This document shows positions 15,066-26,400 of a DNA stretch of 64,000 bases, in pieces. Source of the DNA: Astropecten irregularis (taxonomy: Eukaryota; Echinodermata; Asteroidea; Paxillosida; Astropectinidae); the NCBI GenBank assembly GCA_963971285.1, contig OZ020250.1, forward strand, positions 21,976,783-22,040,782, in the 5' to 3' direction. The notes under the pieces are model-generated. The model was not told where the DNA came from. It ran no database searches and saw nothing but the letters and a program-made list of their open reading frames with translations. Both the position numbers and the translations under genes were made by a program. Position 1 is the stretch's first letter, and the number at the start of each line of letters is the position of its first letter.

Positions 15066-15360
15066 CAGGGGCGGATCCAGGGGTGGGGGCATGGGGGAGG
15101 GAATACTCCTATCCCGCCCCTTTTCTTTCAGCAAAAACCAAAGCAAAACTAAAAACAAAATAGAGAGGGAGAGAGACTCAAAAACAGTGGGAGACAAAAT
15201 TAATTGAGCAGTTCACATCAGGCCTGCCGTAACCTGCTAGCTTTGATCGCTACAAAATGCATCCGTCACTATTGAGTTTGCCAGTTTCGTAGACCACAAT
15301 TATGCTAGACATGCATTTTATTTCCACACCCCCTTTTAGAAAATACTGGCTCCTCCCCTG
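15066..15360. mobile_element. Small non-autonomous hAT-like DNA transposon
   Basis: The segment begins CAGGGGCGGATCCAG and ends with the complement of CAGGGGAGGAGCCAG, giving 13 of 15 matching terminal bases. CAGGGGCGGATCC-type ends are typical of hAT-family elements in many animals. The 295-bp interior has no open frame resembling a transposase. I see no clear 8-bp target duplication, so the boundaries are less certain than for the larger element at 18615. Confidence 0.5.
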
Positions 15361-16299
15361 AAATGTCAATGTCTCAATGAGTTATATGCCGAATGATAAG
15401 TGGTTAACATACTATCTGTCACTATTAAGTTAAAATGAATTGCCCATGAGTTACACAATGAATAATTACTGAGTTATAATGCAATGATACGTCAGAGAGA
15501 CGTACGTCTGATTGAGCTCAAACTTTCCCTGGTTTATTATTTCATGTACATTTTATTACTATAATGTGCATTATTACCAATCATGTACTGTACCTTTAAA
15601 AGGATAGTCAAAATGCACCATACTCTATTGAACACTATTAAACGATAATATATTCATGTTATTGTCATGAGTCATGCCATGAAATTAGAATGAGTTATAT
15701 ACATATATTTTGTAAGGAATAAGAATTTTTGTAAGAAAATTTTTTTTTCTGAGATTTTGGAAGTGCATCACACGCTTTTGATGGTAGAGAAAAAGAAATA
15801 AAAGAGGAGAATACTCAATCAGGAATAAATCTGTGATGTTGAAAATTAAAGAGAAGATAATATGTCTCTGAAGAAAAAGAAACGTAATAGAAATGAGGTA
15901 TAAAAGTGGCATTCTAGCTTACTGTGAAGGTTGTTACACGTTGTGTCAGCAGTAAAAGATTGAGCATGGACCAGTAAGATCAGTGTGTGTGTGTGGTGAC
16001 GTGACAACGGCACTGGTAGCCTGTCAATCAAGTCAATAATGATTACCCTCATATCTCCATCCTAGTCATCTTTTATCATTACTGGGTGAGGCCTTCCATA
16101 TGCTCCTTGCTCACAGAAAGCCGTTCCTTCAAGTCCTCCCATTCATATGTAAATTGCACACCGGTATGTGCCTCTCACTCTTTTTGCAGTCTTTTTTTCA
16201 TTTTTGTGGTAATAATATGCAAATGAGTGTTCGTTCGGCTAGCCCCTCACTGCCTCCACTTTTGTCATTCGCAATTAAGCATCGTCATGGCAATTCCGG

Positions 16300-16564
16300 G
16301 ATGACTCTCTTTTTTTGTGTGTGTGCATGCTGCATATGTGTCGTGTGTGGTGGTGGCTTGCGCGGACCACTTTCTGGAAGATAAGTTGATACTAAGGCGC
16401 GACGGGAAACAGTCGATGGTAGATGGTGTGATACCGGACGACAGAACAGGGGCAAGCAAGTTGGTTTTTTTGTCAGGTCTTGACGGACGCGGCTTTTCCT
16501 GTTCGACGACGGTTTTTGACGACTTGTACGTCCGTCATTATGTACGATACACGCTTAACCATAG
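16300..16564 (+). promoter_or_regulatory. Candidate alternative promoter and first exon of the PEA3-group ETS gene
   Basis: This stretch is markedly richer in CpG than its surroundings and ends in a good donor, ATAG|GTGAGA, at 16564. An ATG at 16540 (A at -3) opens MYDTRLTI and reaches the donor in phase 1, exactly the phase needed to join the acceptor at 17003. The fusion would read [19 protein letters not shown]. The frame is open only from 16432, with no earlier in-frame ATG. If real, it would make a protein lacking the N-terminal activation domain. It could also be a conserved regulatory patch with a chance donor; no transcript evidence is available here. Confidence 0.35.
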
Positions 16565-17002
16565 GTGAGACCGACGTGCGATAATCCTGATGGTGCAGTT
16601 TAGTCGTGATGGGACGTGGTTTGGGAAACTGTAACTTTTCCTTTTTTATTTTAGTCAGTTTTGCTGAGCTATTTTCTGTAAGGCAGTCATTTTTTGTGAC
16701 TATTTTTTGTACCTGTCATTTTAATATTTGCTAATGTTCTTTAGATGTTTTGTGATGGTGTGTAGCTTAACCAAGCCTACATTCACTGTGGAAATCTTAG
16801 CGTTACTGTTTGCTTTTTTGTCACAAAACATTGAAAGTTAGCAATTTCTTTGGCGAAAATGAAAGAGACTTCATGAGTGAGTCCTTCGGGCAAGACAACT
16901 TGTCTCTCTTTTCCCGGGAAACTTCTCTGGCTTTCAATTTGTGATTGTGTAATGCAGTTGTTGTAACTCTTTTTGGTGTTCTGTTTCTTTATCTTTTTAC
17001 AG

Positions 17003-17462
17003 TTCCCCTGAATGTGAAAATCAAGGCTGAGCCTAAGAGTCCCAGTTGTCACAAGCCATGCGCTCACATGAAGTTCCCAACCTCTTCCTCCTCATCCTCA
17101 TCCTCTGGGACTCCATCTTCCCATTTTGACTTCAACACCCGCAAGTTCGAGTTTGGTGAGCAGCTGGTCATCGACGTTCCCCCTATGAAGCTGAACGGGC
17201 TGGCTAGCCCACCGACATCCGGTGTTGGTCTGCCGCCGTCAGGAGCGGGCCAGACTCCCCACGATGACGGCAGCAGCGGTGGTACGTCCCGGATCTCCAC
17301 CCCATCCTCCCTGCCCAGCCTGGACCTGAACTACAACATTGTCAAGCAGGAGATGCCTAGGTTGTCTCCTCAGTCCTCCTGTGCCCTGTCGGCCTGCACT
17401 CCGTTCAAGGAACCAGCGTTTCCATGTGGACGAGAACCGCCAGCTTACATCATGGAAAAAAG
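17003..17462 (+). CDS. ETS gene exon A (central region)
   Basis: Acceptor TTTTTACAG at 17002, donor AAAAAG|GTCAGT at 17462. Encodes [14 protein letters not shown], which aligns with the PEA3-group VPLKIK(K/R)EP segment, an eight-serine run, a Pro/Ser/Gly-rich stretch, IVKQEMP and [10 protein letters not shown]. It starts in phase 1 and ends in phase 2. Confidence 0.92.
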
Positions 17463-20400
17463 GTCAGTTTCATATATTTCTGCTTTCCGTTCACAAACGT
17501 CCTTATCAGCTGAGATTTTGTTCCGGCACTGAAATCGTAAAAGATGAAATACTGTTAGGGTCAAGATTGTATGTAAATTTTCATTCATATCACTTTGGAT
17601 CATTTGTATTTTTGTTTGCCTAAACTTTCTACAAAGTTCCCACAGTGAATTTCAGTAATCTCCATAGTATGACAACTCCCTTGTGTATGTCGTTATTAAA
17701 AAAATTCATGTGTTTAAAACATGACAACAAAATGTACCCATTAATATTGGACTGAAGAAAGTTCCTCTCTAAATAGTCTCACTTTGCCAATTGTCTCATT
17801 TTCCCTCTCCTCAGGTTTCATCGTCAGGCATCCGAGCCATGCTTTGTGTCTTTTGCTAGCGAGCAGCGAGCCCACTTCCAGCGTCAGAACTCGGAGCCCA
17901 CGTTCCTGCCGTTCAAACACCACGGACACGTTGGCAGTAGCCAGTATGAGCACAGCTACGGGGGTTTTACAGTCAAGCAGGAGCCCAGGGATTTCTACGA
18001 AGCTGGTGAGTGCCTCTCTCTTTTTGAATAATTCAAGATTTAAGTTATCTTTATAATTCCAAGTGTAAAGATAGGATTCCAAAAGTGCGTGGTAATATCA
18101 GTCGACGAAATGTTTCATTCATTTTTGCAACTCATTGCAAAAGCGCAGACGAAACAAGATGTACAAAATGGCAAACATGTTGTTTGTAACGGCAATCCCT
18201 CCCTCTGTTGGGGAATCCACAGACAGATTGTTATCTTCTTATTCTCTAGTCTCACTTTGTAAATCGAGTTTCCTTAGCTGAATCAGGACCTAGATGTGTT
18301 TCAAAGCGGTGTGCATCTTAGAGAAAGAAGGGCAAAAAACAAATGACTACAAATAAACAGCTAACAACTGAACAGGATTCGAACCCACAACCTCCAGCTC
18401 TGTTCTGTAGATATCCAATCAGCTGAACCACTGAGCTCACAAAGGTTATCTGGCAATTTTTTTTTACTTGCTCAGGATTTTTGGTCTCTCTGCCTCTGGA
18501 GTCCTGAATCTCCCATCTTTTAAGAACCATTTGTATAGAACCATTTGTATTAAATCATAGTAACTTTGCCTCAACGAATCCAACGCGGTCCATTAGGGCC
18601 ATCATGCCTCATTTCAGGGATGCCAGACTTCCGGCAATTGCCGGAATTCCGGCTTTTTCATATTTTCGGAAAAAGCCTCCGGCCGTCGGCATTTGTGGTT
18701 CGGAGCGACAATAAACACTTGCGAAATTACCGAAACTACCATTCACACATCGCTTTCCTACATGCCTGCCGCTCAATACAGATGTAGTCCACGGTCCGTC
18801 CGAGTGCTACTTTACCGTGCATGCCACATTATCCCACATACATACATCGTACGCACGTTATGTACTGTATACATGTTGATGTACATGATGTGTACATGTA
18901 CGGAAAGCTTCCTACCGACGCACGTGGTTGAGACTTTCGCTGCGCTGGTGCACTTTGCGCGGAGTACCAGTATCATGCATAGGAAATTCAATGACGTGAC
19001 ATGGCGTGCGCGATGATTGTTTACGTCTTACCATGGGGGAAGAAATTCTCACGCTTGTCACAGTGCGATCGTTGATTTCGGAGGGATTTCACAATGTTTC
19101 TACTTAGCCAATAGGACAAAAATGACTGATTGTAATTCCAGTAAGATTTAGCTGCTCAGGAAAACGCGATTTTTGATACTTCGGAATTTCGGAAGGAATA
19201 TTTTACAGGGATCTTGCAACTAAATTACAAGCGTACATCGGCGTAACACTCGGTACTCAAGCCGTGTTTTTTGCACGTGTTCGATGTCGGAATTCTTCAT
19301 GTTTTTCCTTATTTTGGGGGTCACCAAAGTACGTAATTTTTTCGTGAATTAATTTATCGGAACACCGGATCCCGACCGAAAAAACTCGGTCGGGTTCCGG
19401 AACAAAAAAATCCCGAGATGACCCAGCCTTGCAGGATACATTAGGTGAGTGTTTTTAGCATGACATGTATCAATGTTATAATGTGTATACGTGCTTTTTT
19501 ACGTCCGGTCCGCGCGCGTACGTGCGTGCGTGCATATTCGCCTACTCTATCCATTCCCCCAAAAATTCCGGCCCTGGACCGATAACCCACTGGCATCCCT
19601 GCTCATTTACTTTGACTGGGTTGGTGGGTGGTTGCAGTCTGATTGTTTTAGAAAGTGCTTGGAGTTAGGAATGTTTAACGCATTTCGATCCTAGCAGGAT
19701 CTTTATCAAAGTCAAAAATTGAGATGAATCATCAGCCAGTGATCTGGAAAATAATTTTAAGAACTTCTTTGTCCGTATTTGGTGGAGCCTGTGCCTGTAT
19801 GTCCACGTACTCAAAGTTTGAATTTCATTTGCTTTGAGCAACCACAATGCTCATCTAGATGAAGCATTATGAAAATTACAATTATTATCATTAAGCTTAA
19901 TAGATTGAGTCAAAATAATGAAGTGATTAAGATCAAACTAAGCCAGTTTTTGTGTGTAGGAGTGACAAAATGCACAGTTAAGTCTCTTTTACAGTAAGCT
20001 TCAATTCATAAATATTTAGTACCTTATTACCAAGTTTGTTGCATACGTCTCTGCTCATCTCCCCCTCCCCATGAATTTATAAGGATAATTATCTTGAAAG
20101 ATTCAAATTTTAACACAGAGCATCAAGATGTTTGAGGTTTCGTAAGTGGGCCCCTGACCCTGCTCCATACATGTATGTATCATTGCACATTTACTGTCTG
20201 TACTGTATTCAAGATAGAGTAATCCCCGTCATTCTGCCCAGGGTACTGTGAGCCATACATCATTGTCACCTGTGATCATTTACACAATTGGTTATGAAAA
20301 TATCAAATTAATCGCTAGCCAGCAGCATGGCAGACGTGTATTATTAGTTTAACAACCAAATAGAGAAGGGAAAAAAAATGTTCAAAATGATTCGTGCAAG

Positions 20401-23400
20401 TACAGCGTCATTCTTGTCGGGGGAAGAATATATGAGTCGGAATAATTGAGATTTTGAAGCGAAGCATCAAATTAATCGTTGGTTATATTTTGACCAACGA
20501 CCCGGTCCTACCCCGGCCACCCACCCCAGTACGATGCGAGCTGACACTGACCAAACAAGACTGTCTGTCCATGGTCCGAGCATGGCGGGCAGTTTGGCGT
20601 GGCGCAATTTGGACAACTAATGACCGGCAAGCCTACTGCAACTTGCCTCACTTCATTTAAACAACTGAACCACGCCCGATAGATACGCACACGTATATTA
20701 AATCCACATTAGGCATCACTGTAATCAACCTGTCAATGGTTGTTTAACTGGATCCCAAGTCCAGAATACATCCAATTTTTATTAATGAAAGAAGGAGAAA
20801 AAGAAATACAATAATTTGTTTTAAAGGGAATCAGTTTGTGGGAGAAAAAATGACACTGTGCCAAAATCTTGTATGTTACCAGCAGTTTTGCATGTTTTAG
20901 AAGTGTGATTCAGATTTAGTACTAGTAACAACTAAAACCCATTAATCAGTTGATATGTGAGAGTTTAAGAGTAAATTACCTTTCAAGTGAAATATTCACC
21001 TTTTGAAATGCTGTCATTATCTTGAAAACTGCATCAGAATATCTCCATAAAAATGCAATAGCTAACTTCATTATCAGGAAACCAATGTTAAAAAGAAGAA
21101 CAAAATGAGTCAACAGATTTGACAATAGTTATTTTAAACTTGGAGAAACAAAAAAAGATTGAAGGAAAAGGAGTGCGTTAATTCCAGCAATCTTTGTCTA
21201 TCTGAGTCCAGTTTATTAGAGTGGATGTCCCTAATGATGTCAGACAAAGTTCTGGAGTATAGCGTGAACGCTCCGATACGGGCCGTAACATGTTTTATTG
21301 GATTCACCAGAGGGGGGGAAAAAGTACAGCGTTCAAGCACTCTTGTACCGATCTTGCCAACAGACTGAAGTTTGGATCCAAGAAGATGGATTAGAATAAT
21401 AAAAACATAGAACGTATGTACTTAGCACCTAGCCAACTGGTGATTTATATCGGAGTAGTACATTCTATGGCCATGCAATTACACGTAGCGAGTCCTCATA
21501 GCCACTTAAACCAAATGGCATCAACAATATTAATTACACTAGCCAAACAGGCCCTGTGCTGCCTGGCCCGTGGTCATCAATTAAAGTTGGACTGCAATGG
21601 GCTAAGCGTGAAAGTCATGGAAATAAAGGACTCCTCTCTTAATTTGCAATTGCTATTGGTGGCTTCTCTGAAGAAGAAGAAGAAGAATAAGAAGAAGATA
21701 GAGGATGAGGAGAAGATGACAAAAACCCAGAGAGGAGTGGAGTTGCGAGGCGAGTTGTGGGTTTGAGGAGAGAAAGTACGGGTTTGCGAAGGATGCAATG
21801 CAAATGATGGGCATTAATCAGCCGTGGCGTGGCATGGAGTTTGCACTGATCTTTGGTTTGTGATTTGCTAATGGGATAATATGCCTTTTGGACTGGATCC
21901 ATGGGCATTCCTCATCCTCCTGTGCTTGTTCTTCATCCATGTGTATTGTTGATGAGATGAGATGAGATGGTGTGGTTCTCATTGCTGGTGCTTGGGGTCT
22001 ACATGTATCTTAAGTTGATCCTGGGATGTGTTGTACTTTGTGTCAATTCGTAGTAGGCCCACCACCCAGTTATTAGCAAACACAATGTATGAAGTTGAAC
22101 AACAAGAGTGCATATAAGCCCTTTTCACTTCTGGTTACATTATTCTGGCCAGAAGTGATCTATCACACGCTGGTCTGTTACCAACCCATCAGTATAGACA
22201 GTACTTATATTTCCCTACCACTGTCATCTGTTTCTCAGAAACCAGACTGTTTGACCAACACTTTCTGATCATATCAGGCATGGGTTTGGTAAAAGAAAAT
22301 GTTCAACTTCTGCAAATGTTACTGTCATCGTTTGCACTATCAAATAAAATTCTATCCCAAAGCTTAATGTATACCGGGTAGAAAATTTTTCAGTATTGAA
22401 AGGCTGAGGAGTTTTTCTTTCAAAGCTGTCATACTGCTGATTTTATTTCTGAGATTGTGGACGGACTCTGTCAGGCTTAGGTTTTTTTCATTTGACTGAG
22501 TATAACAGTCTGAAACCTCAGTGAAATGTTCAAAATTTGGGAAGATTTTTCATGTTCACTTCCTTTTCCTTGAATGTCTTGTGTTATTGACAGCTGCTTA
22601 TCACATGGGTCAGAATGAGTCTATTCCTTGACGGTGTCTTCCAATCAACATTGTTGCAATTCCTATTTAAGCTGTACAGATTGATGTCATTCTAATTTCA
22701 AGAACAGCTGTGAATGTGCTTCTATCAATGACTCTAATCATGAAGCTGTTTGATAGCTCCATGCTCTAATAGACGGTACATTTACCATCCTAACAAAAGG
22801 ACTCTCTCCCAAGTCATCAACAACATGTATGTACCTGCTTGAACCCTAACCCACAGGTCTGCATACCACAATCTACCAGTTTGTTGTGAAGATTTTTTAA
22901 AGCCAATCATTGCCTTTGGAAAATTTCATCATAAATCTCGTTGAGAAATGGTATTTTGGTTTAGCCAAATTTATAAAACTCGTAAACTTGTAATCATCCC
23001 AGTGCTAATGCAAACCATGATTCTCGTCATTAATTTTTTTGCGGTCGCACATGTAGGCACACCATGTGGTATCAATATCATGGGGTAGATGTCTCAGTCA
23101 GACCCAGGTTCCTTTTTTTTGTCTTCTTCAAAAACAACAACAACAGCAGCAAAACAGTCATACGCGATTCATTGCCCGATTCAGAACGTAATTAAAGTTT
23201 CCCCTCTTATATAAAAACCGCCAAAGTAAGACTGAGAAAAAAGACGTCTCTGGTCTGCTTTGGCTGTTAAAAGCTTACAAGGCATGCTTGCCGCGTTTGT
23301 ACTTAATCATCATTAGCCTTACACAGAGGTAGTATTAATGGCACTGACACATGGTACCTCACCCCCCCCCCCCCCTCCAATCATTGTTCTGCTTTGACGG

Positions 23401-26400
23401 TCATTCAGCTCTGTAAGGGCACTGTGCGGCTAATGACGGTCGCTTTGGGAAGCTTGAATTTACAGATTGGTAGTTACAGCATCTTGAACTTTGAAATGCG
23501 GTCACAAAATAAGAAGAATGAAAGCGAGAGAATAAAATGCAAATGAAGATATTATACTTAAGACGACTGAAGCAATCAACTGGTAGTGAATGTCTTAACC
23601 ATCTGCAGAACAAACAATCTGAGAAACAAAATTTTAGTTTAACTTGAAGGGGAATTTTTTTTTCATATATTGAAAGATGATATTGTGGTGATTAGTGATA
23701 TGTGTACATGGTTTATAATGAAACAAACTGGTAATAAATGACGGGATACCAGTTGTTACCTGTGAGATTTCACCGCGTTGATGCACAATTGGGCAAAGAC
23801 ACTGGTGACTGGTTTACCATCCTTGGTTACAGCTCCAACACTACGGAATTTGTTTCTTTTTTAATAGGCAGATATCCTTTTCGTTTGTAATGAAAGAACA
23901 ATTGTGAATATTTACTGGGGCCATTTTCATGGAGCTGCTAAGCACAAAAATATCTTGCTAATAAAACAAGCCACCATTAGAAAAATTTCATTTGATATTT
24001 ATGGTGAGTGAACAACAGCCAAAGAACAATCACAAGCGATACACAACACATGGAAATTTGGTTGTTAATCCTGTTTTTATTCAGACAGAATTTTTATGGT
24101 TAACAAATTTTTGTGCTGAGCAGGGCCATGAAATTAGCCTCTGATCATAAGAGAAATTTTGTTTAAGACTCGTACAAAAATTAAACAAGGAACATATTCA
24201 CAAATTATGCATCAACTTGACTGGAATTTATCCCCAACATTGGGATCTCCCCCACCCCCTCCCCGACAGTTTAAAACACAAGTTGGTTTTTTTTGGGAGG
24301 GGGGTGTTGCTTGTGTTTTTTTGTTTTTTCATAGTGTTTTTTTGATATTTGGATGGGAGAATTTATGAACAGCAGTTGTTGGTTTCTTTAGATGGCAAAA
24401 ACATTGTCACCTTCTTGAAGAAAGAATAAGTAATACTGAAAAAAGTATATTTTTGTTATGGTTAATTCTGAAATCAGCCCCCCCCCCCCCAATGGCTTTG
24501 CGTATTTTATTACCAGAAGTGCCCATCTCTATAATTCCATGCTGCAAGTCTCGGTCGCAGTCGGCCTATGAAAGTGAGAAACCTTTCTTTTTTGGATCTA
24601 CTGGATTGCAGAGATTGAACAGTAAACAGGATATGGCACACAAAAGGCACGATGACTCTTGACAACAACTCCAATACCATTGAGGAAACACGGTCCACTA
24701 CACATCAACCTACTGGCTTCTGGATATCAGCCAGGATTTATGCCATTGTTCAAAACACGTGCCTCATCCTTGCAAATATCATGATTATTCAATTTTTTTC
24801 GGTAATTGAAAATAATTGGGAAAACCAAGAGAGAGAGAAAGCCAAATTTTAGAGTTGTAGTCTTACGAAATATGATCATGTCAATTGGTTTGGGGTTTGT
24901 TTGTGTTGTTTATTGAACAACTTGCCTCTTTAAAACTAATATGTTTATTTGCAAATTTTTTGGTGGCATTTTTTTTTTAAGTGAGATAATGGAATCAGTG
25001 AATGGAAACATACATATTTTAATCATTGAGTATTATAAATACATTGCCTTATATGGGACGTCACTCAAACAAGGTGACATTTGGGCGCTATTGAGGATGC
25101 ATGGTTTATGCGGATTGTTTTTGTGGATTCCAAACCGTTGCTTGGGTTGTTGTTGTGCACAACGAAGCATTTCATACACATAATAAACAATATTATGCAA
25201 ACAACTCTGGAAAGTCTCTGCGGTTGAAAGTTGCTACTGGTCTTTCGTTGGAATGTTGGATTTTGTCGGTTTTTGTGTGACAATTGAAAACACCTGGTTT
25301 CTCTCCTGAGCAAGTCGTTGTTATAAAGTTCTGTTTCGCAATCAGTACACAAGTTGTTACTGCAAACATGTCGTTCTCTCCAAAAGCATTTGTTCAATTA
25401 ACATGTGTGTGATTATCTCAGAAGTTTGTTGCAAACATCGTCAGTTACAGTCTTTGCAGTTTACATGTAAGCACTTCAATACCTATGTGGTGTTTTGTTT
25501 TAAATTTTACCAGCCGCTCCTGTTTATTATTCTTAAATTAATTTTTATTCATTCTCGGTTATGTTGTAAGTTGATTGTTTTTTTGTTCATTTTTGTTTTC
25601 AGAGGTGCCCAATTCTTGCTGCATGGGGTTCCAACGTGGGGAGATGTACAACCAGCAAGGGAACAATGATGGTAAGATTAAACTAAAACCTCCTTAAAAA
25701 TGACGCATAGATTGTCCAACCTGGGGCCTTTCACAAAGCTCGGCTCAGGCTCAGGCTCCGGCATCATCTTTGTAATCCATATGCTGAAAATATAGGTTGT
25801 GGTTTTTCATTGAAGCTGAAGCTCTGATTTTTATTGTCATACCAGAGAATCTACTTCCATACTGCAGCCAAAGTCTTTATTGTCTTAATCTTTAAAGTCT
25901 TCATTTTAAAATGTAATACATGTAATGCATGTAATGCAGCCCGAGCCCGAGCCCAAGCCCAAGTAAGCGCTGAGCTTTGAGAAAGGCCCAAAGCTACTTT
26001 TTAGTTTTTTCGGCGACATTTTTTCTCATACTTGACAGAAGAAGGAAAAGACGCTGCTTGAACTTGTCAGAACTTGCTGAGAAAGGATACTTTCAGGGGA
26101 TGTATGTACATTTCAGTGCTGTAAGTCTCCCACGCATTTCGCCGTGTCCCCGTGCGTAATCAAAATGGCATCACGCCAATATAATGACGGCCGTAAGAAA
26201 GGGGCAAACCCCGAAACGGCTGTTGAAAACTATAAAGTTACAGTGCCTCAGGGTTCCATAGGCCCGTGTCCAACAATACCATCAGATGGATTTAGCCTCA
26301 GTGCAGGTTATATTCTTAAGACCTCGTCTTATCTAAGACAATGAATGAATAAATTCTCCTCATAGCTTTTGTTAGAGCATGTACTAATTCATGTTGAAAT

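Larger units (their letters stand above)
1..16299. other. Non-coding region upstream of, or intronic to, the PEA3-group ETS gene
   Basis: No reading frame here resembles a known protein; the open frames are short, low-complexity or lack plausible splice partners. I looked for the N-terminal acidic domain expected upstream of the ETS gene (a short helix with Leu/Trp residues followed by VPD motifs) and did not find it, so those exons are probably outside the window. What can be seen is AT-rich sequence with a hairpin repeat near 4974-5054, a foldback element at 8967-9186, a degenerate minisatellite near 14805-14940, a small hAT-like element at 15066-15360, and homopolymer runs (G at about 668-680, C at about 3878-3893). 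Whether it is one long intron or partly intergenic cannot be told from sequence alone. Confidence 0.6.
18006..25602 (+). other. ETS intron B-C, 7.6 kb, repeat rich
   Basis: Holds a SINE at 18310, the hAT-like element at 18615-19601, the hairpin motif at 19661 and the subfamily A foldback at 23917-24140. A somewhat GC-richer patch at about 20490-20660 has no recognisable coding or RNA signature. The reading frames inside are short or compositionally biased and no protein family was recognised. Confidence 0.7.

Noticed and set aside
1-16300. N-terminal ETS exons
   Set aside because: I searched for the conserved Leu/Trp acidic helix and VPD segments on the plus strand and found no convincing match; very short exons could still have been missed.
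18566-19016. Protein-coding frames within the hAT-like element
   Set aside because: They have no transposase motifs and depend on CpG-rich palindromic sequence at the element's left end.
21416-21908. Open frames on both strands with Lys-rich or Ser-rich runs
   Set aside because: They arise from a GAAGAAGAA simple repeat; no domain or conserved feature.
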